Part shown: positions 27,282 through 35,668 of the stretch, one piece after another
Layout of the letters: each line of letters opens with the position of its first letter
How positions within the stretch are numbered: the stretch's first letter is position 1
Assembly: GCA_031292755.1 (NCBI GenBank)
Contig: JARLGM010000013.1
Coordinates: 1-64,000, forward strand
Length of the DNA stretch: 64,000 nucleotides
Direction: 5' to 3'
Origin: Candidatus Sulfopaludibacter sp.
GTDB taxonomy: Bacteria > Acidobacteriota > Terriglobia > Bryobacterales > Bryobacteraceae
Notes under the pieces: generated by a model
The model's database searches: none
What the model was told of the DNA's origin: nothing
Seen by the model: only the letters and a program-made list of their open reading frames with translations
Made by a program: the position numbers and the translations under genes

Positions 27282-29624
27282 ATGATACGCAAAGTCGCAC
27301 TCGTCATCGCAACCGTCCTGAGCCTGCGGGCAGCGACCGTCACCTCCTTCGATCCCGGCTGGCGATTCCTCAAATCCGATGCCCCCGGCGCCGAAGCCCC
27401 CGACTTTGCCGACGACGCTTGGCGCACCGTCAACGTCCCGCACGATTGGGCCATCGAAGGTCCGTTCGATCAGAAAAACCCCGCGGGCGGCGCGGGCGCT
27501 TTCCTGCCCGGAGGCACCGGCTGGTATCGCCGGCATTTCATGCTGCCCGACGCCGACGCCAACAAGCGCGTCTTCATCGATTTCGATGGCGTCATGGCCA
27601 ACAGCGACGTGTGGATTAACGGCTTCCACCTGGGCAAGCGGCCCTATGGCTATGTGAGTTTCCGCTATGAACTCACGGGCCACCTGAAATTCGGTCCGAA
27701 AGCCGCCAATGTGCTCGCCGTGCGCGCCGATAATTCCGCCCGGCCCGCATCGCGCTGGTATCCCGGCGCCGGCATCTACCGCCACGTGCGCCTGATCGTC
27801 ACCGACCCGGTTCACTTCGACCACTGGGCAACGTTCGTTACCACTCCCAAAGCCGCTGCCGGCGCCGCCACCGTGCGTGTCGAGAGCCGCATCGTAAACC
27901 AGTCCCAAATGCCGCGCGCCGTCTCCCTGGAAGTCAGCCTCCTCGCGCCCGATGGCCGCACGGTCAAAACGGCTTCCACTCCGTCCCAAACCCTGCCGCC
28001 CGGCAAGACCGCCGATGTGCAGTTGGAATTCGCCGTCGCATCTCCCGCGCTCTGGGACCTCGACCATCCCAACCTGTATCGTGCCGTGGCCAAAGTGCGC
28101 GCCGGTCCCGCCACGCTCGACGAGCAATCCGTTCCCTTCGGCATTCGCGACGCCCATTTCGACGCCGCCACCGGATTCTGGCTCAATGGCAAAAACTTCA
28201 AAATCAAAGGCGTCTGCCTGCACGCCGACGCCGGCGGACTCGGCACCGCTATCCCCCTGCGCGCCTGGGAGCGCCGCCTGGAGCAGTTGCGCCTCATCGG
28301 CGTCAACGCCATCCGCACCGCGCACAATCCGCCCGCCCCCGAATTCCTGGACCTCTGCGACCGCATGGGCTTCCTGGTCATGGACGAGATGTTCGACTGC
28401 TGGACCGTCGCCAAGAACCCCTACGACTATCACCTCTACTTCCGCGACTGGTCGCAGACCGATACGCGCGACACCGTGATGCGCGACCGCAATCACCCCA
28501 GCATCATTCTCTACAGCGCCGGCAACGAAATTCACGATACGCCTCGCGCGGACCTGGCCAAGCAGATCCTCAAAGGTCTCGTCGATACATTCCACGAGGC
28601 CGACCCCACCCGCCCCGTCACCCAGGCGCTGTTCCGCCCCAACGTGAGCCACGATTATGACGATGGACTTGCCGACATGCTCGACGTGATCGGCCAGAAC
28701 TATCGCGAAAGCGAAATCCTCGCCGCCCACGCCGCCAAGCCCACACGCAAAATCATCGGCACCGAAAATCAGCACGGCCGCGACGTCTGGCTGGCCCTGC
28801 GCGACAACCCGCCTTACGCCGGCCAGTTCCTCTGGGCCGGCATCGACTACCTGGGCGAATCGCGCGCGTGGCCGCAGATCGCCAGCGCCGCCGGCCTGCT
28901 GGACCATACCGGTGCCATCAAGCCTATCGGCTATGAACGCCAAAGCTGGTGGTCCGATAAGCCCATGGTGTACATCACCCGCCGCGTCGCCCCCACCGCG
29001 CCTGCCGCGGTCGACCCCGGCTATGAAGCGCAGGCCCGCCGCGCCGTGCAAACGCTGTACTCCGATTGGACGCCCGCCAACACCGCGGCCCACGAGGAGA
29101 CCGTGGAGGTGTACAGCAATTGCGAAGAGGTGGAACTGCTGCTCAACGGCAAATCGCTGGGCGTCAAGCCGCTCGCCGCCAATGCCGCCGCGCGTACGTG
29201 GCGCGTGCCCTACGAGCCCGGCGCCTTGCGGGCCGTGGCGCGCAATAAGGGCGCCACGGTCGCCAGCTATGAATTGCGCACCGCTGGAAAGCCTGCCAAG
29301 ATCATCCTCAAAGCCGATCGTACCCGAATCGCCCCGGACTTTGACGACGTCTCCACCATCACCGCAACTGTGTTCGATGAGCACAACGTTCAGGTGCCCG
29401 GCGCGGATCCGCTGCTCCATTTCCAGATCACCGGTCCGGGCACCATCGCGGCCGTCGATAGCGCCGACAACGTCAGCCACGAATCGTTCCAGGCGCCCGA
29501 GCGGCGCGCCTTCCAGGGCCGCTGCATCGCCATTGTCAAAGCCACGGGCATCGGTCGCATTCTTTTCTCCGTCTCTGCCGAAGGCCTGGGCCGAGGCGGC
29601 TTGACCGTGGAGGCCATGAGATGA
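27282..29624 (+). CDS. Secreted GH2 beta-galactosidase-like hydrolase
   Basis: 780 residues from the ATG at 27282, which opens the signal peptide MIRKVALVIATVLSLRA. It has the GH2 order of parts: jelly roll (NVPHDWAIEGPF, GGTGWYRRHF), Ig-like domain, TIM barrel, and C-terminal domains including a DUF4982-like and an Ig-like unit (VYSNCEEVELLLNGKSLG, then DDVSTITATVFDE). The acid/base is the Glu in YSAGNEIHD and the nucleophile the Glu in IIGTENQHG. Bacteroidota and Acidobacteriota members act on terminal beta-galactose of pectin side chains. The last four bases overlap the GH28 start. Confidence 0.88.
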   Translation: MIRKVALVIATVLSLRAATVTSFDPGWRFLKSDAPGAEAPDFADDAWRTVNVPHDWAIEGPFDQKNPAGGAGAFLPGGTGWYRRHFMLPDADANKRVFIDFDGVMANSDVWINGFHLGKRPYGYVSFRYELTGHLKFGPKAANVLAVRADNSARPASRWYPGAGIYRHVRLIVTDPVHFDHWATFVTTPKAAAGAATVRVESRIVNQSQMPRAVSLEVSLLAPDGRTVKTASTPSQTLPPGKTADVQLEFAVASPALWDLDHPNLYRAVAKVRAGPATLDEQSVPFGIRDAHFDAATGFWLNGKNFKIKGVCLHADAGGLGTAIPLRAWERRLEQLRLIGVNAIRTAHNPPAPEFLDLCDRMGFLVMDEMFDCWTVAKNPYDYHLYFRDWSQTDTRDTVMRDRNHPSIILYSAGNEIHDTPRADLAKQILKGLVDTFHEADPTRPVTQALFRPNVSHDYDDGLADMLDVIGQNYRESEILAAHAAKPTRKIIGTENQHGRDVWLALRDNPPYAGQFLWAGIDYLGESRAWPQIASAAGLLDHTGAIKPIGYERQSWWSDKPMVYITRRVAPTAPAAVDPGYEAQARRAVQTLYSDWTPANTAAHEETVEVYSNCEEVELLLNGKSLGVKPLAANAAARTWRVPYEPGALRAVARNKGATVASYELRTAGKPAKIILKADRTRIAPDFDDVSTITATVFDEHNVQVPGADPLLHFQITGPGTIAAVDSADNVSHESFQAPERRAFQGRCIAIVKATGIGRILFSVSAEGLGRGGLTVEAMR

Positions 29625-30931
29625 TTCGCCCCGTCTTGTTGCTGCTCGCGCTCACCGTGTCCGCCTGGGCCGCCGACTTCCGCGCCGCCGATTACGGCGC
29701 CAAAGGCGACGCCGCCACTGTCAACACCACCGCCATTCAAAAGGCCATCGATGTGGCGGCAAAAGCCGGCGGCACCGTGGTCTTCCAGCCCGGCGTCTAT
29801 CTCACCGGCGCTCTGTTCCTGAAATCCGGAACCCGCCTCCAGATCGATGAAGGCGTGGAACTGCGCGGCGTACAGGACCTCGCGGCGTACCCCTTCATGC
29901 CCACGCGCGTCGCCGGAATCGAGATGGATTGGCCCTCCGCGTTGATCAATGTCTACCAGCAACAGAACGTCCGCATATCCGGCAAAGGCACGATCGATGG
30001 CGACGGCAAAGCCTGGTGGGACAAATATTGGAAGATGCGCCGCGAAGAGTACGAGCCGAAAGGCCTCCGCTGGGCCGTCGATTACGACTGCCGGCGTCCG
30101 CGCCTCATCCAGATCTACAAATCTTCCAACGTGCGGCTCGAAGGCGTCACCCTGAAGCGCCCGGGTTTCTGGACCGTCCACATCTGCTATTCGCAACAGG
30201 TCACCGTGGACGGCGCGATCATCCGCAATAACACCGAGGCCCGCGGCCCCAGCACCGACGGCATTGATATCGATTCCTCCTCCGGCGTCACTGTGGAGCG
30301 CTGCGATATCGAATGCAACGACGATGCCATCTGCCTCAAAGCCGGGCGCGATGCCGATGGGCTGCGCGTGAATCGCCCGTCAGAGAAGATCACCATCCGC
30401 GACAACACCGTGCGCGCCGGAGCCGCGGGCGTCACCTTCGGCAGCGAGACCTCCGGCGGCATCCGCGATGTGGAAGTCTCCGGCCTCCACGTGCTGGCCG
30501 GCGTCCCCGCCGGCATTCTGTTCAAATCCGCCAGCACGCGCGGTGGCACCATAGAGAACATCAACATCCACGACGTCGTCATGGAAGGAGTCAATTCGGC
30601 CATCAGCGTCACGTTCAACTGGAACCCCAGTTACAGCTACGCCAAGATGCCCGAAGATGTGAAAAATCCGCCCGCGTACTGGCGCGTCCTCACCGAACCC
30701 GTGTCCCCCGAAAAAGGACTCCCCCACCTGCGCAACGTCCGCATAACCAACCTGAAAGCCACCGGAGTCCGCCAGGCCTTCACCGTGGCCTCCTACAAGG
30801 ACTCCCCGCTGCAGGACTTTCAGTTCAAAGACGTCACCATCGAAGCCCGTTCCGGCGGCTCCATCCAGAACGCCCAAAACTGGACCTTCACCAACTGCCA
30901 CATCACCCCGTCCATCCCCGAAATCCGGTAG
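29621..30931 (+). CDS. Secreted GH28 polygalacturonase-like protein
   Basis: 436 residues with a signal peptide (about 1-18). A right-handed beta helix begins with DYGAKGDAATVNTTAIQKAI, followed by the GH28 catalytic aspartates in PSTDGIDIDSSSGV (about 211-224) and CNDDAICLK (about 231-239). The usual G-H-G and R-x-K motifs are altered (TFGSETSGG and LFKSAST), as in GH28 subgroups that act on rhamnogalacturonan or xylogalacturonan rather than homogalacturonan. Translationally coupled to the GH2 gene and divergent from two pectin acetylesterase genes, which supports a rhamnogalacturonan-I substrate. Confidence 0.88.
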   Translation: MIRPVLLLLALTVSAWAADFRAADYGAKGDAATVNTTAIQKAIDVAAKAGGTVVFQPGVYLTGALFLKSGTRLQIDEGVELRGVQDLAAYPFMPTRVAGIEMDWPSALINVYQQQNVRISGKGTIDGDGKAWWDKYWKMRREEYEPKGLRWAVDYDCRRPRLIQIYKSSNVRLEGVTLKRPGFWTVHICYSQQVTVDGAIIRNNTEARGPSTDGIDIDSSSGVTVERCDIECNDDAICLKAGRDADGLRVNRPSEKITIRDNTVRAGAAGVTFGSETSGGIRDVEVSGLHVLAGVPAGILFKSASTRGGTIENINIHDVVMEGVNSAISVTFNWNPSYSYAKMPEDVKNPPAYWRVLTEPVSPEKGLPHLRNVRITNLKATGVRQAFTVASYKDSPLQDFQFKDVTIEARSGGSIQNAQNWTFTNCHITPSIPEIR

Positions 30932-31056
30932 GCCGAGCTTGCCGCGGATGAGGATCTGGCAAAGGGTACTCAGGTCCCCGGCCGAATCGTAGCGCGAGCT
31001 TGTTGCGGTGCAACATCCTGGGACAGCAAGAGCGGTTCCGGTCGCGCGAACTAGTG

Positions 31057-31590
31057 TTATTTGGCTGACTGCGCCAGTTTCGTCAGCATTTTGGAGGCTT
31101 TCGCTTCCAATGCATCCGGAGTCATCTGGCTCAGTTCGATGAAGTTGCCGTCGGGGTCTTGAACCATGAAGTAATAGGTGCCGTCGTCAGCCAATTTCGC
31201 CGCTTTTTCGAAGGCATTCGCGGCCAGCGCATATCCATTCGCCTGCAGCGCATGAAGCGTGTCTTGCAGGTTCTTTACTACCAGGCCGATGTGAAACACG
31301 ACCGGCGATTGTGGAGGGGTGTGTGCCGGCTGCGGGAAGATTTCAATAAACGTACTGTCGTTGACCTGAAGATACACGAGCTTCGGCGTCCCGTCCGGCT
31401 TGGGGAGCCGGAAAGCCTCTTTCAATCCCAGTTGCCCTATATAGAAATGAAGAGCCCGGTCGAGGTCGGTCACCGAGACGCCGGCATGGACGAGGGCCTG
31501 AACGCCGATCCCGCTGTCAGCCGCCGGGAGTGTGGGAGCGCCTGACGCAGCCAGCGCGCAGAAAACAGCCAATCGCTTGATCCATCGCAT
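31057..31590 (-). CDS. Exported VOC (glyoxalase/dioxygenase) superfamily protein
   Basis: 177 residues from the ATG at 31590, which opens a signal peptide (MRWIKRLAVFCALAASGA). Two betaalphabetabetabeta halves follow: VHAGVSVTDLDRALHFYIGQ with LVYLQVNDSTFIEIFPQP, and VFHIGLVVKNLQDTLHALQ with YYFMVQDPDGNFIELSQ. Metal ligands His (VHAG), Glu (FIEIF), His (FHIG) and Glu (FIELS) are all present, so it is probably a metal enzyme. Substrate unknown. The start lies inside a short antitoxin-like reading frame on the same strand. Confidence 0.82.
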   Translation of the reverse strand: MRWIKRLAVFCALAASGAPTLPAADSGIGVQALVHAGVSVTDLDRALHFYIGQLGLKEAFRLPKPDGTPKLVYLQVNDSTFIEIFPQPAHTPPQSPVVFHIGLVVKNLQDTLHALQANGYALAANAFEKAAKLADDGTYYFMVQDPDGNFIELSQMTPDALEAKASKMLTKLAQSAK

Positions 31591-31720
31591 GAAGTTGATT
31601 GTACAGCCTGTACTCCGCAATCGCTTTCGCGTACAGTGCGCCTCGCGAAACGTGGAGCCTCCGGGCAGCAGCTTCCGCCGGGCGGAAGAGATCGTCGGGC
31701 ATCGATACGGCAGTCTTCAC
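31517..31720 (-). pseudogene. Truncated ribbon-helix-helix antitoxin-like fragment
   Basis: From the GTG at 31720 the translation begins KTAVSMPDDLFRPAEAAAR followed by RLHVSRGALYAKAIAEY. This is the DNA-binding ribbon-helix-helix core of MazE/CopG-type antitoxins (about 41 residues). The following sequence (RLYNQLHAMDQAIG onward) does not resemble such proteins; it simply runs through the start of the VOC gene in another frame until 31517. No toxin gene is adjacent. I read it as a 3'-truncated relic whose tail was replaced, although a short functional DNA-binding peptide cannot be excluded. Confidence 0.5.
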
Positions 31721-31831
31721 ATTCTCAGTATGACCCGAGTTATACTCCTGCCGGATCTAGCGTACCGTGAAACGATTTCGCATCCATCGTCACCATTTGG
31801 GCAGATTCGTCTCTTTGACGACGGCAGAAAT

Positions 31832-31837
31832 GGAGGG
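31832..31837 (+). promoter_or_regulatory. Ribosome binding site of the Kelch protein gene
   Basis: GGAGGG followed by six bases and ATG at 31844. This strong site decides the start; the open frame extends upstream past 31732 but without any such site. Confidence 0.7.
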
Positions 31838-31843
31838 GAACAA

Positions 31844-33427
31844 ATGCCTGGAACCTGGAAGCCTTTAGGGAATCAACCGCCCGCGGCCATCGACACGATG
31901 CTGCTGCTCACCGATGGCAGCGTGATGTGCCATGACTACGGCACCGGTACCACCCTCACGCCCGATTGGTACCGCCTGGCGCCCGACGCGTTCATGGACT
32001 ACGCCAACGGCCATTGGCACAAGCTCACGCCCATGCCGGCCAACGCGCCGCTCTCGCAGAACGGACCGGCGAACGCGCCGCTCTATTTCTCGTCGGCGGT
32101 CATGCGCGATGGCCGCGTGTTCGTCGCCGGCGGCGAATACAACGTCTCCGGGCTCGCCGGTGTCGATCTTACCGCCGCCTGCATCTACGACCCCGTGGCC
32201 GATTCCTGGAGCGCCATTCCCACTCCCGCGGGTTGGACCAATATCGGCGATGCGCCCACCTGCATGTTCCCGGACGGCAGAATTCTGATGGGCAACATCA
32301 ACACCACCGAAACCGCCATCTTCGACCCCGTCTTGCGCACCTGGCATCCCGGCGCGCACAAGCACGACAAAAGCTCTGAGGAGAGCTGGACTCTCCTGCC
32401 CGACAACACGATCATCGTCGCCGAGGTGGACAATCACCCGCACGCCGAGAAGTATCTGATCGCCAACAATCAGTGGATCCACGCCGGCTCGACGCCGCCC
32501 GGGCACGACCTCGTACTGAACGAGCCCGGTGTTTCGATCGAAGTCGGCCCCGCCGTCCTGATGCCGGATGGCCGGGTGTTCTGCGCCGGCGCCACCGGGC
32601 ACACGGCGGTTTACCTGCCGCCCCTGCACCCCGCGCAACCAGGCACGTGGATCCCCGGGCCGGATTTCCCGTCCTCCGGCGGCAAACTCATGCGCGCCTT
32701 CGATGCGCCCGCCTGCCTCCTGCCCAACGGCTCGGTGCTGGTCGCCGTCGGGCCGCTGAACGCCGGATGGTCGGGCCCGCCCACGGAGTTCTTTGAGTTC
32801 GATGGCGCCCTGCTGCATGCCACGCCGAATCCGGCCAGTGCCGCCGGCGAGCCCACGTACAACGCCCGCCTCCTGCTCCTGCCCAGCGGCCAGGCGCTGT
32901 ACGCCAACTGCACCGGCACCATCGAAATTTATACGCCGGCCGGCGGTCCCCTGCCCGCCTGGCGTCCCCAGATTACCGAGGTGCCCCATCACCTGCATCC
33001 CGGCGGAACCTTCCGCCTGGAAGGCCGCCAGTTGAATGGCCTTTCGCAGGCCAACGCCTACGGAGACGATGCGCAGATGGCTACCAACTATCCGCTGGTG
33101 CGATTGCTCGGTCTGGCTACCGGCGCCGTGGACTTCTGCCGTACGTTCGACCACTCCACCATGGCGGTGGCCACCGGCAGCGCCGTCCATCACACCCACT
33201 TCCACGTTCCCGCGCACTTGCCGCACGGCGAGTATGAATTGGTGGTGATCGCCAACGGCATCGCCTCGGAGCCCGTGAAGGTCCACGTGGGCCACCACGA
33301 AGAACCGCACGAACATCACGAACATCACGACCATGACCACCACGAGCACGATCACGATCACGATCGTGACGAGGGCAACAGCCTCACGCTGCATCTGAAG
33401 CTCCCCATCCACTTCGGCCGGTCTTAG
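31844..33427 (+). CDS. Kelch-type beta-propeller protein with histidine-rich C-terminal tail
   Basis: 527 residues from the ATG at 31844. Kelch-like blades (AVMRDGRVFVAGGEYN, CMFPDGRILMGNINTTE, VLMPDGRVFCAGATGH, ACLLPNGSVLVAVGPLN) form a propeller over about residues 15-370. A galactose-oxidase-like C-terminal beta domain follows (about 380-480, HLHPGGTFRLEGRQL). The last 40 residues before LHLKLPIHFG consist almost entirely of His, Glu and Asp (about 483-510) and could bind Zn, Ni or Cu. No signal peptide is evident at the chosen start. Galactose-oxidase-like catalysis is not supported: I do not see its Cys-Tyr pair with confidence. Confidence 0.75.
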   Translation: MPGTWKPLGNQPPAAIDTMLLLTDGSVMCHDYGTGTTLTPDWYRLAPDAFMDYANGHWHKLTPMPANAPLSQNGPANAPLYFSSAVMRDGRVFVAGGEYNVSGLAGVDLTAACIYDPVADSWSAIPTPAGWTNIGDAPTCMFPDGRILMGNINTTETAIFDPVLRTWHPGAHKHDKSSEESWTLLPDNTIIVAEVDNHPHAEKYLIANNQWIHAGSTPPGHDLVLNEPGVSIEVGPAVLMPDGRVFCAGATGHTAVYLPPLHPAQPGTWIPGPDFPSSGGKLMRAFDAPACLLPNGSVLVAVGPLNAGWSGPPTEFFEFDGALLHATPNPASAAGEPTYNARLLLLPSGQALYANCTGTIEIYTPAGGPLPAWRPQITEVPHHLHPGGTFRLEGRQLNGLSQANAYGDDAQMATNYPLVRLLGLATGAVDFCRTFDHSTMAVATGSAVHHTHFHVPAHLPHGEYELVVIANGIASEPVKVHVGHHEEPHEHHEHHDHDHHEHDHDHDRDEGNSLTLHLKLPIHFGRS

Positions 33428-33484
33428 CAGCGGACCGGTCCCCGCGGGCAGGTTCGTGCAATATACTCTGTTAAGCGAGATCTT

Positions 33485-34537
33485 ATGCGGAGATATTGCA
33501 GAACCTGCTTTTGCGTGGCCCTGTGGTCCGCCGCGCCCCTGTTCGCCCAGTCTGCTCTGACGCCCGCCGCTCTGGCAGCGCGAGCCAAAGCGCAGAATGC
33601 GCCCGAGATTCCCTACGAATCCGTCCCCAACTTCCTGAAGCTGCCCGCCAACCTCTATCTCGGCGAAGGCATCGGCGTGGCCACCAACTCCAAAGGACAC
33701 GTCTTCGTCTATACCCGCAGCCAGAGGACCCGCCTGTTCGAGTTCGATCCGAAGGGCAACTACATCCGCGAACTCGGCGAGGGTCTGTACGGCTTCGTCT
33801 TCGCCCACGCTGTCAGAGTTGATCCGCAGGACAACATCTGGGCCGTGGACGAAGGCTCCAACATGATCATCAAGTTCAACCCCGAAGGCCGCGTCATCAT
33901 GACGCTGGGCCGCCGGCCGGAACCGAACGATGCCGTGGCGGCTCCTCCCCCGCCTCTGCCCGCCGCCAATCCCGGCAAGTACACCTTCGACCGCCCCACC
34001 GATGTGGGCTGGGACGCCGCCGGCAACATTTTCGTCTCCGACGGCTACGGCAATTCGCGCGTCGTCAAGTACGATAAGAACGGCAAGTTCATCGCCGCGG
34101 TCGGGTCCAAAGGCTCCGCGCCCGGACAGTTCAACCTTCCGCACACCCTCGCGGTCGACGCCAAGGGCAACGTCTATGTGGGCGACCGCAGCAATCGCCG
34201 CATTCAGGTGTTCGACAATGACCTCACCTTCAAGGCCGTCTACGATACCGTGGGCGCGCCGTGGGAAGTCTGCGTCTCCCCGGGCCCGCACCAGTATCTC
34301 TTCTCCTCCAACTCGTACCCCGACGGCAACGATTCCACGCTCTCCACTGTCACCGGCGAGATCTACAAGATGGAACTCGACGGCACCATCTTGGGGAAGT
34401 TCGGCAGAGCCGGCAAGCAGTTGGGCGAATTCAGCGGCCTGCATGAAATCGACTGCCGCAACCCCAACGAACTGTACGTCTCGGAAATTCAACTGTGGCG
34501 CGTGCAGAAAATCCTGCTGCACCCCCTCGCCAAATAG
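33485..34537 (+). CDS. Secreted NHL-repeat six-bladed propeller protein
   Basis: 350 residues with a signal peptide (about 1-21, ending PLFAQ). NHL-type blades are evident: LGEGIGVATNSKGHVFVYTR, FAHAVRVDPQDNIWAVDEG, PTDVGWDAAGNIFVSDGYG and PHTLAVDAKGNVYVGDRSN. Proteins of this group are often named peptidyl-alpha-hydroxyglycine amidating lyase-like because they share the propeller of that enzyme. I see nothing proving that activity. The downstream gene is a clear paralog. Confidence 0.82.
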   Translation: MRRYCRTCFCVALWSAAPLFAQSALTPAALAARAKAQNAPEIPYESVPNFLKLPANLYLGEGIGVATNSKGHVFVYTRSQRTRLFEFDPKGNYIRELGEGLYGFVFAHAVRVDPQDNIWAVDEGSNMIIKFNPEGRVIMTLGRRPEPNDAVAAPPPPLPAANPGKYTFDRPTDVGWDAAGNIFVSDGYGNSRVVKYDKNGKFIAAVGSKGSAPGQFNLPHTLAVDAKGNVYVGDRSNRRIQVFDNDLTFKAVYDTVGAPWEVCVSPGPHQYLFSSNSYPDGNDSTLSTVTGEIYKMELDGTILGKFGRAGKQLGEFSGLHEIDCRNPNELYVSEIQLWRVQKILLHPLAK

Positions 34538-34545
34538 GAGCTTCC

Positions 34546-35559
34546 ATGCAGAAACTACCTCTCCTCTCGCTTGCCCTGCTATCCGGCGGGATGCTCCGCG
34601 CGCAGGTTCCTGACATACCCTTCGATTCGGCCGCGAACCTTCTCAAGCTGCCGCCGAACGTTTATCTCGGCGAAGCCGCGGGGGTGGCCACCAATTCCAA
34701 GGGAAACATCCTCGTCTATACGCGTACCGGGGAAGCCGCCACCATGGGCGGGTCGCGCTTCTTCACTCATGGCGGCTCGCGGCTCTTCGAATTCGATCCC
34801 ACCGGAAAATATCTCCGCGAAATCGGCGTCGGGATTTACGGCTTTCTCTTCGCACAGTCCGTCCGCGTGGATAGCCAGGACAATATCTGGACCGTGGACC
34901 GCGGCGCCGACGTCGTCATCAAGCTCGATCCCGCCGGCCGCTTCCTCATGGCCTTCGGTCGCAAGCCCGAGTCGGTCAATCCCGCCGGCAGCGGAGGGCG
35001 CGGCGGACGCGGCGGTGTGCTCGGCGATAATTTCAATCGCCCCACCGATGTCGCCTGGGACGCCGCCGGCAACATCTTTGTCTCCGACGCTTACACCAAC
35101 GCCCGCATCGTCAAGCTGGATAAGAATGGAAAGTTTCTCAAGACCTGGGGCTCCAAAGGCGCCGGCGAAGGCCAGTTCGACATGCCCAACTCCCTCGCCG
35201 TCGATGCGCAGGGCAACGTCTACGTAGCCGACCTCGGCAACAAGCGCATCCAGGTCTTCGACAACGAAGGCGCCTTCAAGACTCAGTTCACCGATATCGG
35301 CGCGCCCTGGGCCATCTGCATTTCTCCCGGAGCCCACCAGTATCTCTACAGTTCCAACTCCAACCCGCCGGACTCCTTCGATAACGGCGAAATCTACAAG
35401 ATGGAATTGGACGGCAAACTCTTAGGCAAATTCGGAGTCGCCGGCAAACTCGCCAAACAATTCGGCACCGTCAACGAAATCGATTGCCGCAACCCCAACC
35501 AGCTTTACGCCGGCGAACTTACTAACTGGAGAGTCCAGAAACTAACATTACACCCGTAG
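34546..35559 (+). CDS. Secreted NHL-repeat propeller protein, paralog of the preceding gene
   Basis: 337 residues; the ATG at 34546 is eight bases after the previous stop and preceded by TAGGAG. Signal peptide about 1-19. Blades align one for one with the upstream paralog (AGVATNSKGNILVYTR, AQSVRVDSQDNIWTVDRG, PTDVAWDAAGNIFVSDAYT, PNSLAVDAQGNVYVADLGN), as does the ending EIDCRNPNQLYAGEL. It differs by an insertion with FFTHGGSRLFEF and a glycine/arginine loop. A tandem duplication that has since diverged. Confidence 0.82.
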   Translation: MQKLPLLSLALLSGGMLRAQVPDIPFDSAANLLKLPPNVYLGEAAGVATNSKGNILVYTRTGEAATMGGSRFFTHGGSRLFEFDPTGKYLREIGVGIYGFLFAQSVRVDSQDNIWTVDRGADVVIKLDPAGRFLMAFGRKPESVNPAGSGGRGGRGGVLGDNFNRPTDVAWDAAGNIFVSDAYTNARIVKLDKNGKFLKTWGSKGAGEGQFDMPNSLAVDAQGNVYVADLGNKRIQVFDNEGAFKTQFTDIGAPWAICISPGAHQYLYSSNSNPPDSFDNGEIYKMELDGKLLGKFGVAGKLAKQFGTVNEIDCRNPNQLYAGELTNWRVQKLTLHP

Positions 35560-35577
35560 CAGGAACTTAAAAAGAGT

Positions 35578-35663
35578 CATTGGCCGCAGATGAACGCAGA
35601 TAAACGCCGATAAGAAGCGGTTTTGTTTTATCCGCGTTCATCTGCGTTCATCTGCGGCCAATA
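35578..35663. repeat. Long imperfect inverted repeat between convergent genes
   Basis: The arms are 35579-35613 (begins ATTGGCCGCAGATGAACGCA) and 35628-35662 (begins TTATCCGCGTTCATCTGCGT). They are 35 bases each with two mismatches and a 14-base loop. Each arm holds a direct repeat of the unit GCAGATGAACGC (or a near copy), so the element is repetitive as well as palindromic. It sits exactly between the converging stops of the NHL gene and the kinase gene. It can form a very stable hairpin in RNA from either strand and so may serve as a bidirectional terminator or be a REP-like mobile element. Confidence 0.75.
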
Positions 35664-35668
35664 TCCAC

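Noticed and set aside
27012-29480. Long minus-strand open frame (822 codons) opposite the GH2 gene
   Set aside because: Composition is the mirror of the GH2 codons (Gly/Val/His rich), with no family motif; the plus strand holds a complete GH2 enzyme.
33285-33385. CAC/GAC/GAA-rich stretch considered as a DNA tandem repeat or CRISPR-like feature
   Set aside because: Units are irregular codons for His, Asp and Glu inside a clean reading frame; there are no spacers.
31865-34522. Minus-strand open frame of 885 codons
   Set aside because: It lies opposite both the Kelch and the first NHL gene and shows no recognisable domain; a GC-rich shadow frame.
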